Assembly: GCA_001829005.1 (NCBI GenBank)
Contig: MIAG01000013.1
Location: 36,093 to 100,092 of the forward strand
Length of the DNA stretch: 64,000 bases
Origin: Sphingobacteriia bacterium RIFOXYC2_FULL_35_18
GTDB taxonomy: Bacteria; Bacteroidota; Bacteroidia; Chitinophagales; Chitinophagaceae
Direction of reading: 5' to 3'
Shown: positions 36,010-45,087 of the stretch, piece by piece
How positions within the stretch are numbered: the first letter of the stretch is position 1
How the letters are laid out: each line of letters starts with the position of its first letter
The notes under the pieces: generated by a model
Database searches by the model: none
Seen by the model: only the letters and a program-made list of their open reading frames with translations
What the model was told of the DNA's origin: nothing
Position numbers and translations under genes: made by a program

Positions 36010-36420
36010 ATGACTTCACAAATTATTTATACCAGCGACCTTAGAACCACAGCCACCCATTTACAAAGCGGATCTGCTATTGAAACCGATGCACCTACCG
36101 ATAACAAGGGAAAGGGCGAAAGGTTTTCTCCAACCGACTTAGTGGCTACTGCATTGGCCTCTTGTATGATCACCACCATGGGTATTAAAGCCCAATCAAT
36201 GGATAATATTGTACTAGATGGCACTAAGGCCGATGTTACTAAAGTCATGTACAGTGACCCTAGAAGAATCGGTAAAATCGTTATTCATATTCAATTTCCT
36301 GCATCACTTAAACACTTAAGCGACAAAGAAAAAACAATACTCGAAAATACTGCAAGAACTTGCCCAGTAGAAAGAACATTACATCCAGACGTAGAGCTAG
36401 ACCTTCAGTTTAACTGGTAA
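36010..36420 (+). CDS. OsmC family peroxiredoxin-like protein
   Basis: The 136-residue protein carries the two OsmC cysteines: one in ATALASCMITTMG (about residue 52) and the other in ENTARTCPVERTLHPDVE (about 117). The segment GERFSPTDLVATAL is conserved in the family. OsmC/Ohr proteins reduce organic hydroperoxides in the cytosol through these cysteines, and the HPDVEL C-terminal segment is usual. It stands alone and is divergent from the outer-membrane protein gene. Confidence 0.88.
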   Translation: MTSQIIYTSDLRTTATHLQSGSAIETDAPTDNKGKGERFSPTDLVATALASCMITTMGIKAQSMDNIVLDGTKADVTKVMYSDPRRIGKIVIHIQFPASLKHLSDKEKTILENTARTCPVERTLHPDVELDLQFNW

Positions 36421-36474
36421 AAGATACTGGCAAAACCTTATTTGCTGCCCAATAAAAGCCAAGATAGGGCTACT

Positions 36475-37074
36475 TTAACTTGCAAGCAGATCCAGGGTGG
36501 TCAATTCTTTTACCACCCTACTCACTGGCAGTCCCATTACATTGTAAAAGTCTCCCGTAATGGAGGCAATTCCAATCACCCCAATCCATTCTTGTATGGC
36601 ATATGCCCCTGCTTTGTCATAGGGCTTATAATGGTCTACGTAATATTCAATTTGCTGCAAGGTTAAGGGATGAAATTGCACGTGGGTAGTTTCTGAAAAA
36701 GCAACTTCTATGTCATTTAATAAAATGACTACTCCTGTAATTACCCGATGATGCTGACCCGACAATTTTTGAAGCATTGCGATGGCTTCGGCTTTGTTTG
36801 CCGGCTTATTGATGATTTCATTTTCTAAAACAACTACTGTATCCGCTGCTAAAAAAATAATATTATTGGTGGGTTCTCCTGATGCATTCAGTTTATTTTT
36901 TACTGCAATTGCTTTGGCTTTTGCAATATGAATCGGAATTTTTTCTGCTTCCATATTGGCATCAAAACTTTCATCAGTAGCCACTACTTCAACTTTAAAA
37001 GGCACTTCTGCCCATTCTAACAATGTTTTTCTTCTAGGACTTTGAGAAGCAAGAATAACAGGTGTTTTAATCAT
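36475..37074 (-). CDS. maf: Maf-type nucleoside triphosphate pyrophosphatase
   Basis: Maf enzymes hydrolyse modified or non-canonical nucleotides (dTTP/UTP type for YhdE-like members). The 199-residue protein shows the signature SQSPRRKTLLEWA near residues 10-22, FLAADTVVVLENEIINKP, the GQHHRVITGV segment and YDKAGAYAIQEWIG. The C terminus ends in NVMGLPVSRV. It is five bases after the UbiA-family gene, in the cluster maf-ubiA-kdsC-iscX-fdx read from downstream to upstream. Confidence 0.93.
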   Translation of the reverse strand: MIKTPVILASQSPRRKTLLEWAEVPFKVEVVATDESFDANMEAEKIPIHIAKAKAIAVKNKLNASGEPTNNIIFLAADTVVVLENEIINKPANKAEAIAMLQKLSGQHHRVITGVVILLNDIEVAFSETTHVQFHPLTLQQIEYYVDHYKPYDKAGAYAIQEWIGVIGIASITGDFYNVMGLPVSRVVKELTTLDLLAS

Positions 37075-37079
37075 ATTGA

Positions 37080-38015
37080 TTATAAATAAAATCTAAAAAA
37101 AAGCATAGATAAAATTCCGGTAAACATGACTAGTTTAATCCAACTACTTACTGTATGATAGTCGCTTGCACTATTGGCATGATACAATTTTTTTAGTATT
37201 ACCAGCAAGGGTACAATAATCAACAAAACGCAATACAATGCACTATGCCACCATCCAAGCCCTAATACATAAATCTGCAAAATAATTAAGGCCGCAACTA
37301 ACACTACCATCCATACAGCAACAAATACCTTACTTGCTCTAATCCCCCATAGAATAGGCATGGTTCTACAACCGTATTTTTGATCCCCTTCAATATCTTC
37401 CATGTCTTTTACCACTTCTCTAACAAGAGAAATGATAAATGCAAATGAAGCATACAAAATAGATAAACGGAAAAACCTGATTTTATCGTGATCTACCAAT
37501 AAAAGCTCATTAATCAACAAGGGGAATTTTGCAAAAAACAAGATCAGAATAACCCATGCAGTAAGCAGGGAGATGATAATATTTCCAATCAATAATTGTT
37601 TTTTGAAATTGGTAGAATAAAACCACAATAATAGTATGGCCAATAAATTACCTAATACCAAATGCCAATAAACTTGAATAGGCAGGGCCAACATGGTAAA
37701 GAATAGTCCTGCTAAACTCAAAACCATATGCCAAAAAATAACCCACCTTCTGTTGATAATGGTATTCACCACCATTTTATCTGGCTTATTAATTTGGTCT
37801 ATATTCTGGTCAAAATAATCATTAATAATATATCCTGCAGCTGCTATAAACACTGAGGCAAGTAAAATCAATAAAAATTGAAAATGATTGGATGCATTAA
37901 ATTCAACAGGATAAACGCGCGCATAAATACACCATTCAAATAAATATTGGGTAATGATGATAAACACCAAATTGGGCCATCTTACCAAACGAAAAAAAGC
38001 AGCGATTAAATTCAA
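37080..38015 (-). CDS. UbiA family prenyltransferase
   Basis: The 311-residue membrane protein has about eight or nine helices and two aspartate-rich motifs: NDYFDQNIDQINKPDK and DMEDIEGDQKYGCRTMP. These bind the prenyl diphosphate and Mg2+. The pattern resembles the UbiA members of Bacteroidota often labelled geranylgeranylglycerol-phosphate geranylgeranyltransferase. Substrate is unproven; a lipid or quinone precursor is possible. It follows kdsC with a 63-base gap and leads into maf. Confidence 0.85.
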   Translation of the reverse strand: MNLIAAFFRLVRWPNLVFIIITQYLFEWCIYARVYPVEFNASNHFQFLLILLASVFIAAAGYIINDYFDQNIDQINKPDKMVVNTIINRRWVIFWHMVLSLAGLFFTMLALPIQVYWHLVLGNLLAILLLWFYSTNFKKQLLIGNIIISLLTAWVILILFFAKFPLLINELLLVDHDKIRFFRLSILYASFAFIISLVREVVKDMEDIEGDQKYGCRTMPILWGIRASKVFVAVWMVVLVAALIILQIYVLGLGWWHSALYCVLLIIVPLLVILKKLYHANSASDYHTVSSWIKLVMFTGILSMLFFRFYL

Positions 38016-38078
38016 AAGGTTGAATTGAAATGGTATTAAAAATTGACTCCTTTTTCAACAACTACGGCATCATAACTA

Positions 38079-38594
38079 CTACTGCGCTCTCACTGTAAAG
38101 TCTTCGTTCCAATCACCCCTTAGCTTCATTACTTTTTCAATCACATCTCTTGCACAGCCCATTCCACCTGGTATTGCAGAGATATACAGCGCAACTTCCT
38201 TTATCTCGGAAACAGCATCAGCAGGGCAAACCGGAAGACCCACCCATTTCATGCATTCCAAATCAGGAATATCATCGCCCATAAATAGACAACTATTTTG
38301 AGCAGTATTGGTTTCATTCAGAATTGATTTGAGTAACCCCAGCTTATCGGTTACTTGCATATGTACTGCATCTACCCCTAATTTATTCAAACGCTCTTTT
38401 ACTTCAGGTGAATTACCACCAGAAATAACAATAACCTGATACCCTTTTTTAATAGCCAATTGCAATGCATACCCATCTTTAATATTCATTCTTCGGGCCA
38501 TCAAACCATTCGGCATCACTAATAATGTACCGTCGGTTAAAACCCCATCCACGTCAAAAATGAATGTATTGATATTGTTGAATTGCTCCAGCAT
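38079..38594 (-). CDS. kdsC: KdsC-like HAD phosphatase (3-deoxy-D-manno-octulosonate 8-phosphate phosphatase)
   Basis: This 171-residue protein has the HAD motif I FDVDGVLTDG (nucleophile D14, acid D16), motif II ISGGNSPEV and motif IV FMGDDIPDLECM. The small size without a cap domain is that of KdsC, which removes phosphate from KDO-8-phosphate for LPS core synthesis. ATG 38594 (MLEQFNN) is preferred; the frame from 38618 would overlap the iscX gene. The gene begins two bases after the iscX stop. Confidence 0.88.
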   Translation of the reverse strand: MLEQFNNINTFIFDVDGVLTDGTLLVMPNGLMARRMNIKDGYALQLAIKKGYQVIVISGGNSPEVKERLNKLGVDAVHMQVTDKLGLLKSILNETNTAQNSCLFMGDDIPDLECMKWVGLPVCPADAVSEIKEVALYISAIPGGMGCARDVIEKVMKLRGDWNEDFTVRAQ

Positions 38595-38596
38595 AA

Positions 38597-38836
38597 TTAT
38601 TTTTGGTTGTCTCTCCACTCATATACCCAGGCACTTTGAATCATTTCTAAATGACCTTCTGTGCTCTGTTCTTTGGTACCTTCAAATCGAGGAATAGCTA
38701 AAACCCATTCTAATAAATCGGTAAAACGAATCCGATATATTTTGGCTTCAGTAAAATCATCTCCAAAACGTTCGTATAATTTCATCGCAATGTCTTCGTG
38801 GTCGTTCCAATTAATGGGTGGTTCAAAATGACTCAT
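38597..38836 (-). CDS. iscX: Fe-S assembly protein IscX
   Basis: The 79-residue acidic protein contains INWNDHEDIAMKLYERFGD and a C-terminal ESTEGHLEMIQSAWVYEWRD-like region, agreeing with IscX, a small regulator of iron-sulfur cluster assembly that binds IscS. It lies between the ferredoxin gene and kdsC. A ferredoxin next to IscX mirrors the end of the proteobacterial isc operon, but no other isc gene is present here. Confidence 0.87.
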   Translation of the reverse strand: MSHFEPPINWNDHEDIAMKLYERFGDDFTEAKIYRIRFTDLLEWVLAIPRFEGTKEQSTEGHLEMIQSAWVYEWRDNQK

Positions 38837-38864
38837 GGTAGTTCTTTAAAAATTTATCAATTCA

Positions 38865-39200
38865 TTATTCTCCCAAAAACTGGGTTTGATCTGGCAAAGT
38901 AATACTAACTTCTCCAGAACCTGCTTGTAACACACACTGACAGCCCAATCTAGAGTTGATTCTAGGATTTACTGCTCTATCAATGAAATCTTCTTCCCTA
39001 TCGCTTAGTTCTTCTAAATGCGCTGCGCCACTATTCACATATAAATGGCAAGTACTGCATGCACAAACAGCTCCACAATTATGGTGCAATTCAATCCCGT
39101 TGTCTAAACAAACTTCTAATAAGCTTTGATCGGGTGCAATATTGGTCAAGACAATGTTTTCTAGTCCTTTCTGTTCAAAATCAATTTTAATCGTATACAT
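38865..39200 (-). CDS. fdx: 2Fe-2S ferredoxin (Isc/adrenodoxin type)
   Basis: This 111-residue ferredoxin has four cluster cysteines in the pattern CGAVCACSTCHLYV followed by GCQC about 35 residues later, matching the vertebrate/Isc-type C-x5-C-x2-C-x-C arrangement. It donates electrons for Fe-S assembly or hydroxylases. ATG 39200 (MYTIKIDF) is preferred. A TACTTTTG promoter element lies 17 bases upstream. It heads the fdx-iscX-kdsC cluster. Confidence 0.9.
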   Translation of the reverse strand: MYTIKIDFEQKGLENIVLTNIAPDQSLLEVCLDNGIELHHNCGAVCACSTCHLYVNSGAAHLEELSDREEDFIDRAVNPRINSRLGCQCVLQAGSGEVSITLPDQTQFLGE

Positions 39201-39217
39201 AATCACTGTTTGGGTGG

Positions 39218-39225
39218 CAAAAGTA
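39218..39225 (-). promoter_or_regulatory. -7 element (TACTTTTG) for fdx
   Basis: An exact TAnnTTTG match on the minus strand, 17 bases upstream of the fdx ATG at 39200. Confidence 0.5.
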
Positions 39226-39281
39226 TTTTAAAACTTGTATTAACCGATTTATTACTAAAAAGTTTAGAGATTTTATTTAAA

Positions 39282-39289
39282 TACCTTTG
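39282..39289 (+). promoter_or_regulatory. -7 element (TACCTTTG) for the alpha/beta hydrolase
   Basis: An exact TAnnTTTG match ending four bases before the ATG at 39294. If it is the true element, the transcript begins at or very near the start codon. Confidence 0.55.
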
Positions 39290-39293
39290 CAAT

Positions 39294-40178
39294 ATGAAGA
39301 TGAAATTGAGTCAGCGGCTCATGCTGAAATACTACAAAGCAAAAATTAGAACCATCGGAATGGTTTCTGCGGAAAAAGCAGCTGCCGAGGCTTTCGACTT
39401 GTTCAGTACCCCTTTTAAATCGAAGAAAAACCCTAAAATACCCCCTATTTTTCATCAATCATTGCCTGCTTCAGTAGAAGTAAGGGGAATTACCGTTAGA
39501 GGATTTCATTGGAAGTCTGAGTTGGCACAAGCCAGAAAAGTCTTGATTGTACATGGATTCAGCAGCTATTCTTACAAATTTGAGCAATACATCGTATCCT
39601 TAAAAAAAGAAGGTTTTGAAGTATTGGCCTTCGATGCCCCTGGCCATGGCATCAGTGATGGCAAAAGAATTAATGCACTTATATATAGAGACACCATTTT
39701 AGCCATTGAAGCCCAATTTGGACCATTGTATGGTATTATAGCCCACTCAATGGGTGGCTTGGCTGCATCTTTAGCCATGGAATCAATGAGCAATACTAAA
39801 GAAAGAAAATTGGTACTAATTGCCCCTGCAACTGAAACGAAAAGGGCCATTGAAAATCTATTCACACAAATTCCTGTTAAACCTGCTGTTAAGCAAGCTT
39901 TTGACCAATATGTAACTGCTTTGGCAGGTAAGCCCATCAGTTATTTTTCTGTAGCAAGGGTAGTCAGAACCTTGGATGCAAGGGTTTTATGGATTCACGA
40001 TGAAACAGATGCCATCTGTACTTTTGAAGACGTAGCACCCCTATTATCAGAAACCATTCCCTCTACAGAATTCTTTATTACCAAGGGTTTAGGCCATAAT
40101 CAAGTGTATAAAGAAGCCAGCACCAGAGACCGAATTCTACACTTTATTCAATCCCCTTCAGAGGGAGATTTTTTGTGA
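39294..40178 (+). CDS. Alpha/beta hydrolase
   Basis: From ATG 39294 (MKMKLSQRL) the 294-residue protein has an alpha/beta-hydrolase core with oxyanion-region VLIVHGFSSYSYKF and the nucleophile elbow GIIAHSMGGLAAS (G-x-S-x-G). An acid segment VLWIHDETDAICTF and the catalytic histidine in KGLGHNQVYK follow. No signal peptide is seen. The substrate (ester, lipid or acyl-thioester) cannot be told. The longer frame from 39210 would cover the promoter element and is not preferred. It stands alone, divergent from fdx. Confidence 0.88.
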   Translation: MKMKLSQRLMLKYYKAKIRTIGMVSAEKAAAEAFDLFSTPFKSKKNPKIPPIFHQSLPASVEVRGITVRGFHWKSELAQARKVLIVHGFSSYSYKFEQYIVSLKKEGFEVLAFDAPGHGISDGKRINALIYRDTILAIEAQFGPLYGIIAHSMGGLAASLAMESMSNTKERKLVLIAPATETKRAIENLFTQIPVKPAVKQAFDQYVTALAGKPISYFSVARVVRTLDARVLWIHDETDAICTFEDVAPLLSETIPSTEFFITKGLGHNQVYKEASTRDRILHFIQSPSEGDFL

Positions 40179-40253
40179 TTTAACGGTTTACCCTAATATT
40201 GCAATGCATTTGATCTTAATAATTGAAGTAAAACCGTAGACCGGATTTCGTAC

Positions 40254-42866
40254 ATGGCTAAAAATTTATTGATCGTTGAGTCGCCCGCAAAAGCAAAAAC
40301 CATTGAAAAAATTCTAGGTAAGGATTTTGATGTGAGAAGCTGTTATGGTCATATTAGAGACCTTGAAAAGGACGATATGGGCATAGATGTAAACAATCAC
40401 TATCTACCTAGGTACAAAGTACCCGACGACAAGGAAAGAGTTGTTAAGGAATTGAAGCAAATGGCCAAAAAAGCAGACGAAGTATGGCTTGCATCGGATG
40501 AGGACCGTGAAGGAGAAAGCATTAGTTGGCATTTAGCAGAAGTATTGGGCTTAGATCCCAAAGTAACCAAGCGAATCGTTTTCCATGAAATTACTGCTCC
40601 AGCCATTAAAAAAGCGGTAGACAACCCCAGGCTCATCAATATGAACTTGGTAAATGCCCAGCAAGCAAGAAGGGTTTTAGATCGTTTGGTAGGATTTGAG
40701 CTGAGCCCCGTTTTATGGCGTAAGATTGGCATGCAAAGAAGCTTGAGTGCGGGAAGGGTTCAAAGCGTTGCAGTTAGATTAATTGTAGAAAGAGAGCGCG
40801 AAATCAATCAATTTATTACAGAGAGTTCTTATAAAATTGAAGCCATTTTTAGTGCAACAGATATCAATGGCAAACCTGTTCAATTTAAAGCGGAAGGACC
40901 TGGAAGATTACATACAACGGAAGAAGCGGAAGCATTTCTTGAAACTTGTAAAAACGCAGGATATACCGTAAAAGATATACAAGTAAAACCAGCTAAAAGA
41001 ACGCCTGCAGCCCCTTTCACCACTTCTACCCTACAACAAGAAGCATCTCGTAAAATGGGATACAGCGTAAGCAAAACCATGTTGATTGCACAGAAGTTGT
41101 ATGAAAGTGGTAAGATCACTTATATGCGTACCGATAGTATTGCTTTAAGTGAAACAGCATTAGCAGATATCAGTAAAGAAATTAATCATAGCTACGGTGC
41201 TAAATATCACCAACCACGCAAATTCAAAAACAAAAATGAAAATGCGCAAGAAGCACACGAAGCCATCCGACCTACTTATATGAGTAACCATACAGTAGAA
41301 GACGATGAATGTAAGCGATTGTACGAGCTTATTTGGAAAAGAACCATCGCTTCTCAAATGAGTGATGCAGCATTTGAAAAAACTACTGCTAAAATTGAAA
41401 TAAGTACCAATAAAGAATTGCTCACTGCTAGTGGTGAAGTGATGCAGTTCGACGGGTTTTTAAAAGTGTACATGGAGGGCAAAGACGAAGAAGATGAAGA
41501 AAGCACCGAAGGCATGCTCCCCCCCATTAAAGTTAACGAGCAATTGAATTTTGTATACATGAATGCCAGTGAAAAATTCACTAAGCCAGCAGCCAGGTAT
41601 ACAGAAGCTTCTTTGGTAAAAAAATTGGAAGAGCTAGGCATAGGACGTCCGTCTACCTATGCACCTACTATTTCAACCATTATGAAACGCAACTATGTAG
41701 AAAAGCGTGATAAAGAAGGAATAAAAAGGGCAGCAGCCATTTTAAAGCTTACACCCGATAATCAAATTGAAAAAGAAATTATTCAAGAAAATACAGGAGC
41801 CGAAAAAAGTAAGTTATTCCCTACCGATTTAGGAATGGTGGTAACAGACTTTTTAAAGCAACACTTTAATAAAGTAATGGACTTTGGTTTCACGGCTAAA
41901 ATTGAAGCAGAGTTTGATGAAATTGCCGGTGGCAATTTAAAATGGAGCAATATGATTGATGGTTTCTATAAACCCTTTCATGAAACCATTGAACATACCC
42001 TAGAAAATGCGGAACGTGCTAAAGGAGAAAGAGAATTGGGCATTGATTCTGTTTCTGGAAAAAGAGTCATCGCTAGAATGGGGCGTTATGGACCAATGGT
42101 TCAAATTGGCGATACCAGTGATGAAAACGACAAAGCTCGTTTTGCAAAACTAAAACAATCTCAAAGCATTGAAACCATTACTATGGAAGAAGCAATGGAA
42201 CTCTTTTCATTGCCTAAAACATTGGGAGAATACGAAGGCGCTGAACTTTCTGTGAATATTGGAAGATTTGGTCCTTATATTAAATTAGGAGAACAATTCA
42301 TTTCCATTCCTAAGGGAGAAGATTTACACGAAATGGACTTGAATCGCGCTATTGAATTATTGAAAGAGAAACAAGCAGCTGATGCTCCAGTTGCCTACTA
42401 CAATGAACTCCCTGTAACAAAAGGAAAAGGGCGATTTGGACCTTTCATTAAATGGAACGATTTATTCATCAATATTCCAAGGGCTTACAATTTTGATTCT
42501 TTAAGTCAACAAGACATTAATGAATTGATTGAAAAGAAAATGGAAAAAGAAGCCAATCGTTTTATTAAACAATGGCCATCAGAAAAAATAGCCATAGAAA
42601 ATGGCAGATGGGGCCCGTTCATTCGTTTTCAGAAGAAGATGTTGAAGTTAGGAAAGCAGGCCGACGGAAATAAATACACCCCTGAAACCATTGCCAATAT
42701 TGAGTTAGAAGAAGTTAAACGCTTAATAGAAGAACAGGTTCCAGGAGCATTTACCAAAAAAGTTTCAGCTAAAAAAGCGGCTACTAAGAAAGCCCCAGCC
42801 AAAAAAGCAGCCACTAAAAAAGCAGCTCCAAAGAAAGCAGCGCCCAAAAAAGCGGCAAAAAAATAA
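40254..42866 (+). CDS. topA: DNA topoisomerase I with lysine/alanine-rich tail
   Basis: TopA relaxes negative supercoils. The 870-residue protein starts with the TOPRIM domain (MAKNLLIVESPAKAKTIEKI, SDEDREGE at 81-88) and carries the active tyrosine at about Y290 in ITYMRTDS. Three C-terminal beta-rich repeats follow, each marked by RxGRYGPMVQIG, NIGRFGPYIKLG or KGRFGPFIKW. The zinc fingers of E. coli TopA are absent. The last 36 residues consist almost entirely of K, A, T and P and resemble histone H1 tails, probably giving unspecific DNA contact. A bidirectional terminator follows. Confidence 0.96.
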   Translation: MAKNLLIVESPAKAKTIEKILGKDFDVRSCYGHIRDLEKDDMGIDVNNHYLPRYKVPDDKERVVKELKQMAKKADEVWLASDEDREGESISWHLAEVLGLDPKVTKRIVFHEITAPAIKKAVDNPRLINMNLVNAQQARRVLDRLVGFELSPVLWRKIGMQRSLSAGRVQSVAVRLIVEREREINQFITESSYKIEAIFSATDINGKPVQFKAEGPGRLHTTEEAEAFLETCKNAGYTVKDIQVKPAKRTPAAPFTTSTLQQEASRKMGYSVSKTMLIAQKLYESGKITYMRTDSIALSETALADISKEINHSYGAKYHQPRKFKNKNENAQEAHEAIRPTYMSNHTVEDDECKRLYELIWKRTIASQMSDAAFEKTTAKIEISTNKELLTASGEVMQFDGFLKVYMEGKDEEDEESTEGMLPPIKVNEQLNFVYMNASEKFTKPAARYTEASLVKKLEELGIGRPSTYAPTISTIMKRNYVEKRDKEGIKRAAAILKLTPDNQIEKEIIQENTGAEKSKLFPTDLGMVVTDFLKQHFNKVMDFGFTAKIEAEFDEIAGGNLKWSNMIDGFYKPFHETIEHTLENAERAKGERELGIDSVSGKRVIARMGRYGPMVQIGDTSDENDKARFAKLKQSQSIETITMEEAMELFSLPKTLGEYEGAELSVNIGRFGPYIKLGEQFISIPKGEDLHEMDLNRAIELLKEKQAADAPVAYYNELPVTKGKGRFGPFIKWNDLFINIPRAYNFDSLSQQDINELIEKKMEKEANRFIKQWPSEKIAIENGRWGPFIRFQKKMLKLGKQADGNKYTPETIANIELEEVKRLIEEQVPGAFTKKVSAKKAATKKAPAKKAATKKAAPKKAAPKKAAKK

Positions 42867-42889
42867 TCCTAACTTTCTCCGAAATTGCA

Positions 42890-42924
42890 TAAAAAAACTC
42901 CGACCAAATGATCGGAGTTTTTTT
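42890..42924. terminator. Bidirectional terminator between topA and the desaturase gene
   Basis: AAAAAAACTCCGA / TCGGAGTTTTTTTTT encloses the 8-base loop CCAAATGA. The stem has a seven-base GC-containing core extended by A-T pairs, with a T-run on the plus strand and an A-run (T-run on the minus strand) on the other side, so it can serve both convergent genes. Confidence 0.85.
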
Positions 42925-44001
42925 TTAAGCTCGTCCCATTTCTCTCAAGAAACGAACGTGAGCTACAACTGCTCTACGCATAGTTGGATACTCAATATAT
43001 TGTAACTGGTATTCCTTACACACAGACTTCACGATCTCACTAATTGCAGGATAATGAACGTGTGAAATTTTAGGGAATAAGTGGTGCTCAATTTGAAAGT
43101 TCAATCCGCCTACTAACCAACTAATCAATTTGTTTTTAGTTGCAAAATTTGCTGTGGTTTTAATTTGGTGAGCAGCAAATTCATCCGGCAATTTATGGGT
43201 TTCAATGTCTGCAACCGGGAACTCAGTATGCTCCACAGTATGTGCCAATTGAAATACAATACTTAACACAAATCCGGCAAAAAAAGTCATGATAACAAAA
43301 CCGATTACCCAATTTACCCAACCAACAATGGCAACTGGTATTACTATAAATACTGCGGCATGGTATACTTTAACCGCCCAGAATTCAATATGATCAGAAA
43401 GGCTCATTTTTTTCAAAGGAACATTTCCAATTTTTTGCGTAAAATATTTTTTGTAGTCGGTAAAGAAAATCCAAAATACATACAACAACATATACAGTAC
43501 CCAGAAATACAAATGTTGGAATTTATGCGCACCAATTCTTTTTTGAGTAGGCGCCATGCGCATTAAAATACCCACTTCAATATCATCGTCTACACCGTCT
43601 ATATTGGTAAAACTGTGGTGAATCATATTGTGTTTCATATTCCACATAAAATGATTCGCTCCAAGTAAACTAATAGATGATGCAGCAATTTTATTTACCC
43701 AACGATTGGTGCTAAAACTTCCATGACTACCATCGTGCATAACATTAAAACCGATTCCGGCAACCAATCCTCCTAATAAGATACATTCAGCAACAGCAAA
43801 ATACCAAGCTGGTGTAAAAAATACTAAGTGGGTGTAAACAATCACAAAAGCAATAACCATAATGATTGCCTTTGTAAATAATTTAGGGGTTCCAGTTGCA
43901 TCAATGCCTCTTTCATCAAAATAGGCTTGTACTCTTTTTTTCAACTCTAAGTGAAGGGATTGCTTTACAGCAGGAAATTTGGGGATAGTAAATGTACTCA
44001 T
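42925..44001 (-). CDS. Fatty acid desaturase (membrane, three His boxes)
   Basis: The 358-residue membrane enzyme shows the three histidine boxes: HDGSH (about 89-93), HNMIHH (about 124-129) and QIEHH in GGLNFQIEHHLFP. The QxxHH third box is typical of front-end (delta-5/6-type) desaturases. Four hydrophobic segments are seen, and no cytochrome b5 domain is attached. It inserts double bonds in acyl chains, probably controlling membrane fluidity. A TACCTTTG promoter element lies 19 bases upstream. Regiospecificity is unknown. Confidence 0.92.
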   Translation of the reverse strand: MSTFTIPKFPAVKQSLHLELKKRVQAYFDERGIDATGTPKLFTKAIIMVIAFVIVYTHLVFFTPAWYFAVAECILLGGLVAGIGFNVMHDGSHGSFSTNRWVNKIAASSISLLGANHFMWNMKHNMIHHSFTNIDGVDDDIEVGILMRMAPTQKRIGAHKFQHLYFWVLYMLLYVFWIFFTDYKKYFTQKIGNVPLKKMSLSDHIEFWAVKVYHAAVFIVIPVAIVGWVNWVIGFVIMTFFAGFVLSIVFQLAHTVEHTEFPVADIETHKLPDEFAAHQIKTTANFATKNKLISWLVGGLNFQIEHHLFPKISHVHYPAISEIVKSVCKEYQLQYIEYPTMRRAVVAHVRFLREMGRA

Positions 44002-44020
44002 TCAAAAAAATTAATAGTGG

Positions 44021-44028
44021 CAAAGGTA
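44021..44028 (-). promoter_or_regulatory. -7 element (TACCTTTG) for the desaturase
   Basis: An exact TAnnTTTG match on the minus strand, 19 bases upstream of the desaturase ATG at 44001. The rest of the 204-base gap up to 44206 shows no gene or strong hairpin. Confidence 0.55.
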
Positions 44029-44205
44029 AACCTTAACAATCAGTTATGGTGTTAATATTACTAATTTAAGGCAGAAATGACAATTGAACGACTAACTGTT
44101 CAAATTATTATGCATAAAATGAAACATATATCCACAAGAGGGGAATAACTTATGCTTGATTATTCAGCAAAAATTAATTTAGTTTGATGAGAATTTAAGT
44201 TCAAT

Positions 44206-45087
44206 ATGCAGGAGACCAAAGAATTAAATGCCCTGTTCACGCTCATAGACGATCCAGATGAAGTTGTTTATACAACTGTTACAGAAAAACTGGTTGGCTA
44301 TGGAAAACCAGTTATCCCGAACCTGGAACATTTATGGGAAACAACCCCCAATGAAGAAATTCAGGAAAGAATTGAGATGATTATTCATCGACTACATTTT
44401 ACCGATTTACAAAACGATTTTACCGAATGGGTGAATAGCCCATGCCCCGATTTATTATTTGGTGCTTTATTGGTAGCAAAATTTCAATATCCCGATTTAC
44501 AAACTACTCCTGTTTTACAAGACATCGAAAAAATTAGAAGAAATGTGTGGTTAGAATTGAATAGTTTTCTTACCCCATTAGAGCAGGCCAATGTATTAAG
44601 TAGCATCATTTATAATTATTACCATTTAAAGGGTATTGAACTTAAATATGAAAACCCCGACGACTTTTTTTTGCATAAAGTATTAGAAGCAAAAAAAGGA
44701 AATGCTATTGCCAATAGCATTATCTATCAAATCATTTGTGAAAAATTAGAAGTTAACGCGAGGGTCATTAATATACCCAAACAATCAATCATTGCTTTCT
44801 TTAATTCAGAATTTGAATTGGCTGGACCCGATGCCCAGTATAGAGAACAAATCCACTTTTTTGTTGATGCAACCAACGGCCAAGCATACTCGCATACTGA
44901 TATTGAAACCTATCTAAAAAGAATTGGAGCATCCTTAGAACCAGCTTATTTTAGACCTAAAACGCATCCACAAATTATTAAGCATTTAGTTGGAGAAGTA
45001 GCTAAATGTTTTTGTAAAGAAGATCAAGAATATAAACAGCAAGAGTTGATGCAACTAGTTGCGCTTATTGATGAATTCATAGTATGA
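44206..45087 (+). CDS. Transglutaminase-like (SirB1 / Transglut_core2) family protein
   Basis: The 293-residue protein has an N-terminal HEAT-like helical part (about 1-95, DPDEVVYTTVTEKLVGYGKPVIPNLEHLWETT). A domain resembling the SirB1 family follows: FFLHKVLEAKKGNAIANSIIYQIICEKLEVNARV, like KGNPxxLxxLYxxIAxRxGL, and EQIHFFVDATNGQAYSH. The catalytic cysteine of true transglutaminases is not evident in this region, so it may be a structural relative. The role is unknown. Its stop overlaps the start of csaA in an ATGA, implying joint translation. Confidence 0.8.
   Translation: MQETKELNALFTLIDDPDEVVYTTVTEKLVGYGKPVIPNLEHLWETTPNEEIQERIEMIIHRLHFTDLQNDFTEWVNSPCPDLLFGALLVAKFQYPDLQTTPVLQDIEKIRRNVWLELNSFLTPLEQANVLSSIIYNYYHLKGIELKYENPDDFFLHKVLEAKKGNAIANSIIYQIICEKLEVNARVINIPKQSIIAFFNSEFELAGPDAQYREQIHFFVDATNGQAYSHTDIETYLKRIGASLEPAYFRPKTHPQIIKHLVGEVAKCFCKEDQEYKQQELMQLVALIDEFIV

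Noticed and set aside
42759..42866. Lysine/alanine-rich end of TopA considered as a frameshift artefact.
   Set aside because: The frame ends with a clean stop and terminator, and such tails are known in TopA proteins of several phyla.
44002..44205. Largest gene-free stretch searched for a small RNA or tRNA.
   Set aside because: Apart from the desaturase -7 element no stable hairpin, tRNA arm or small frame was recognised.
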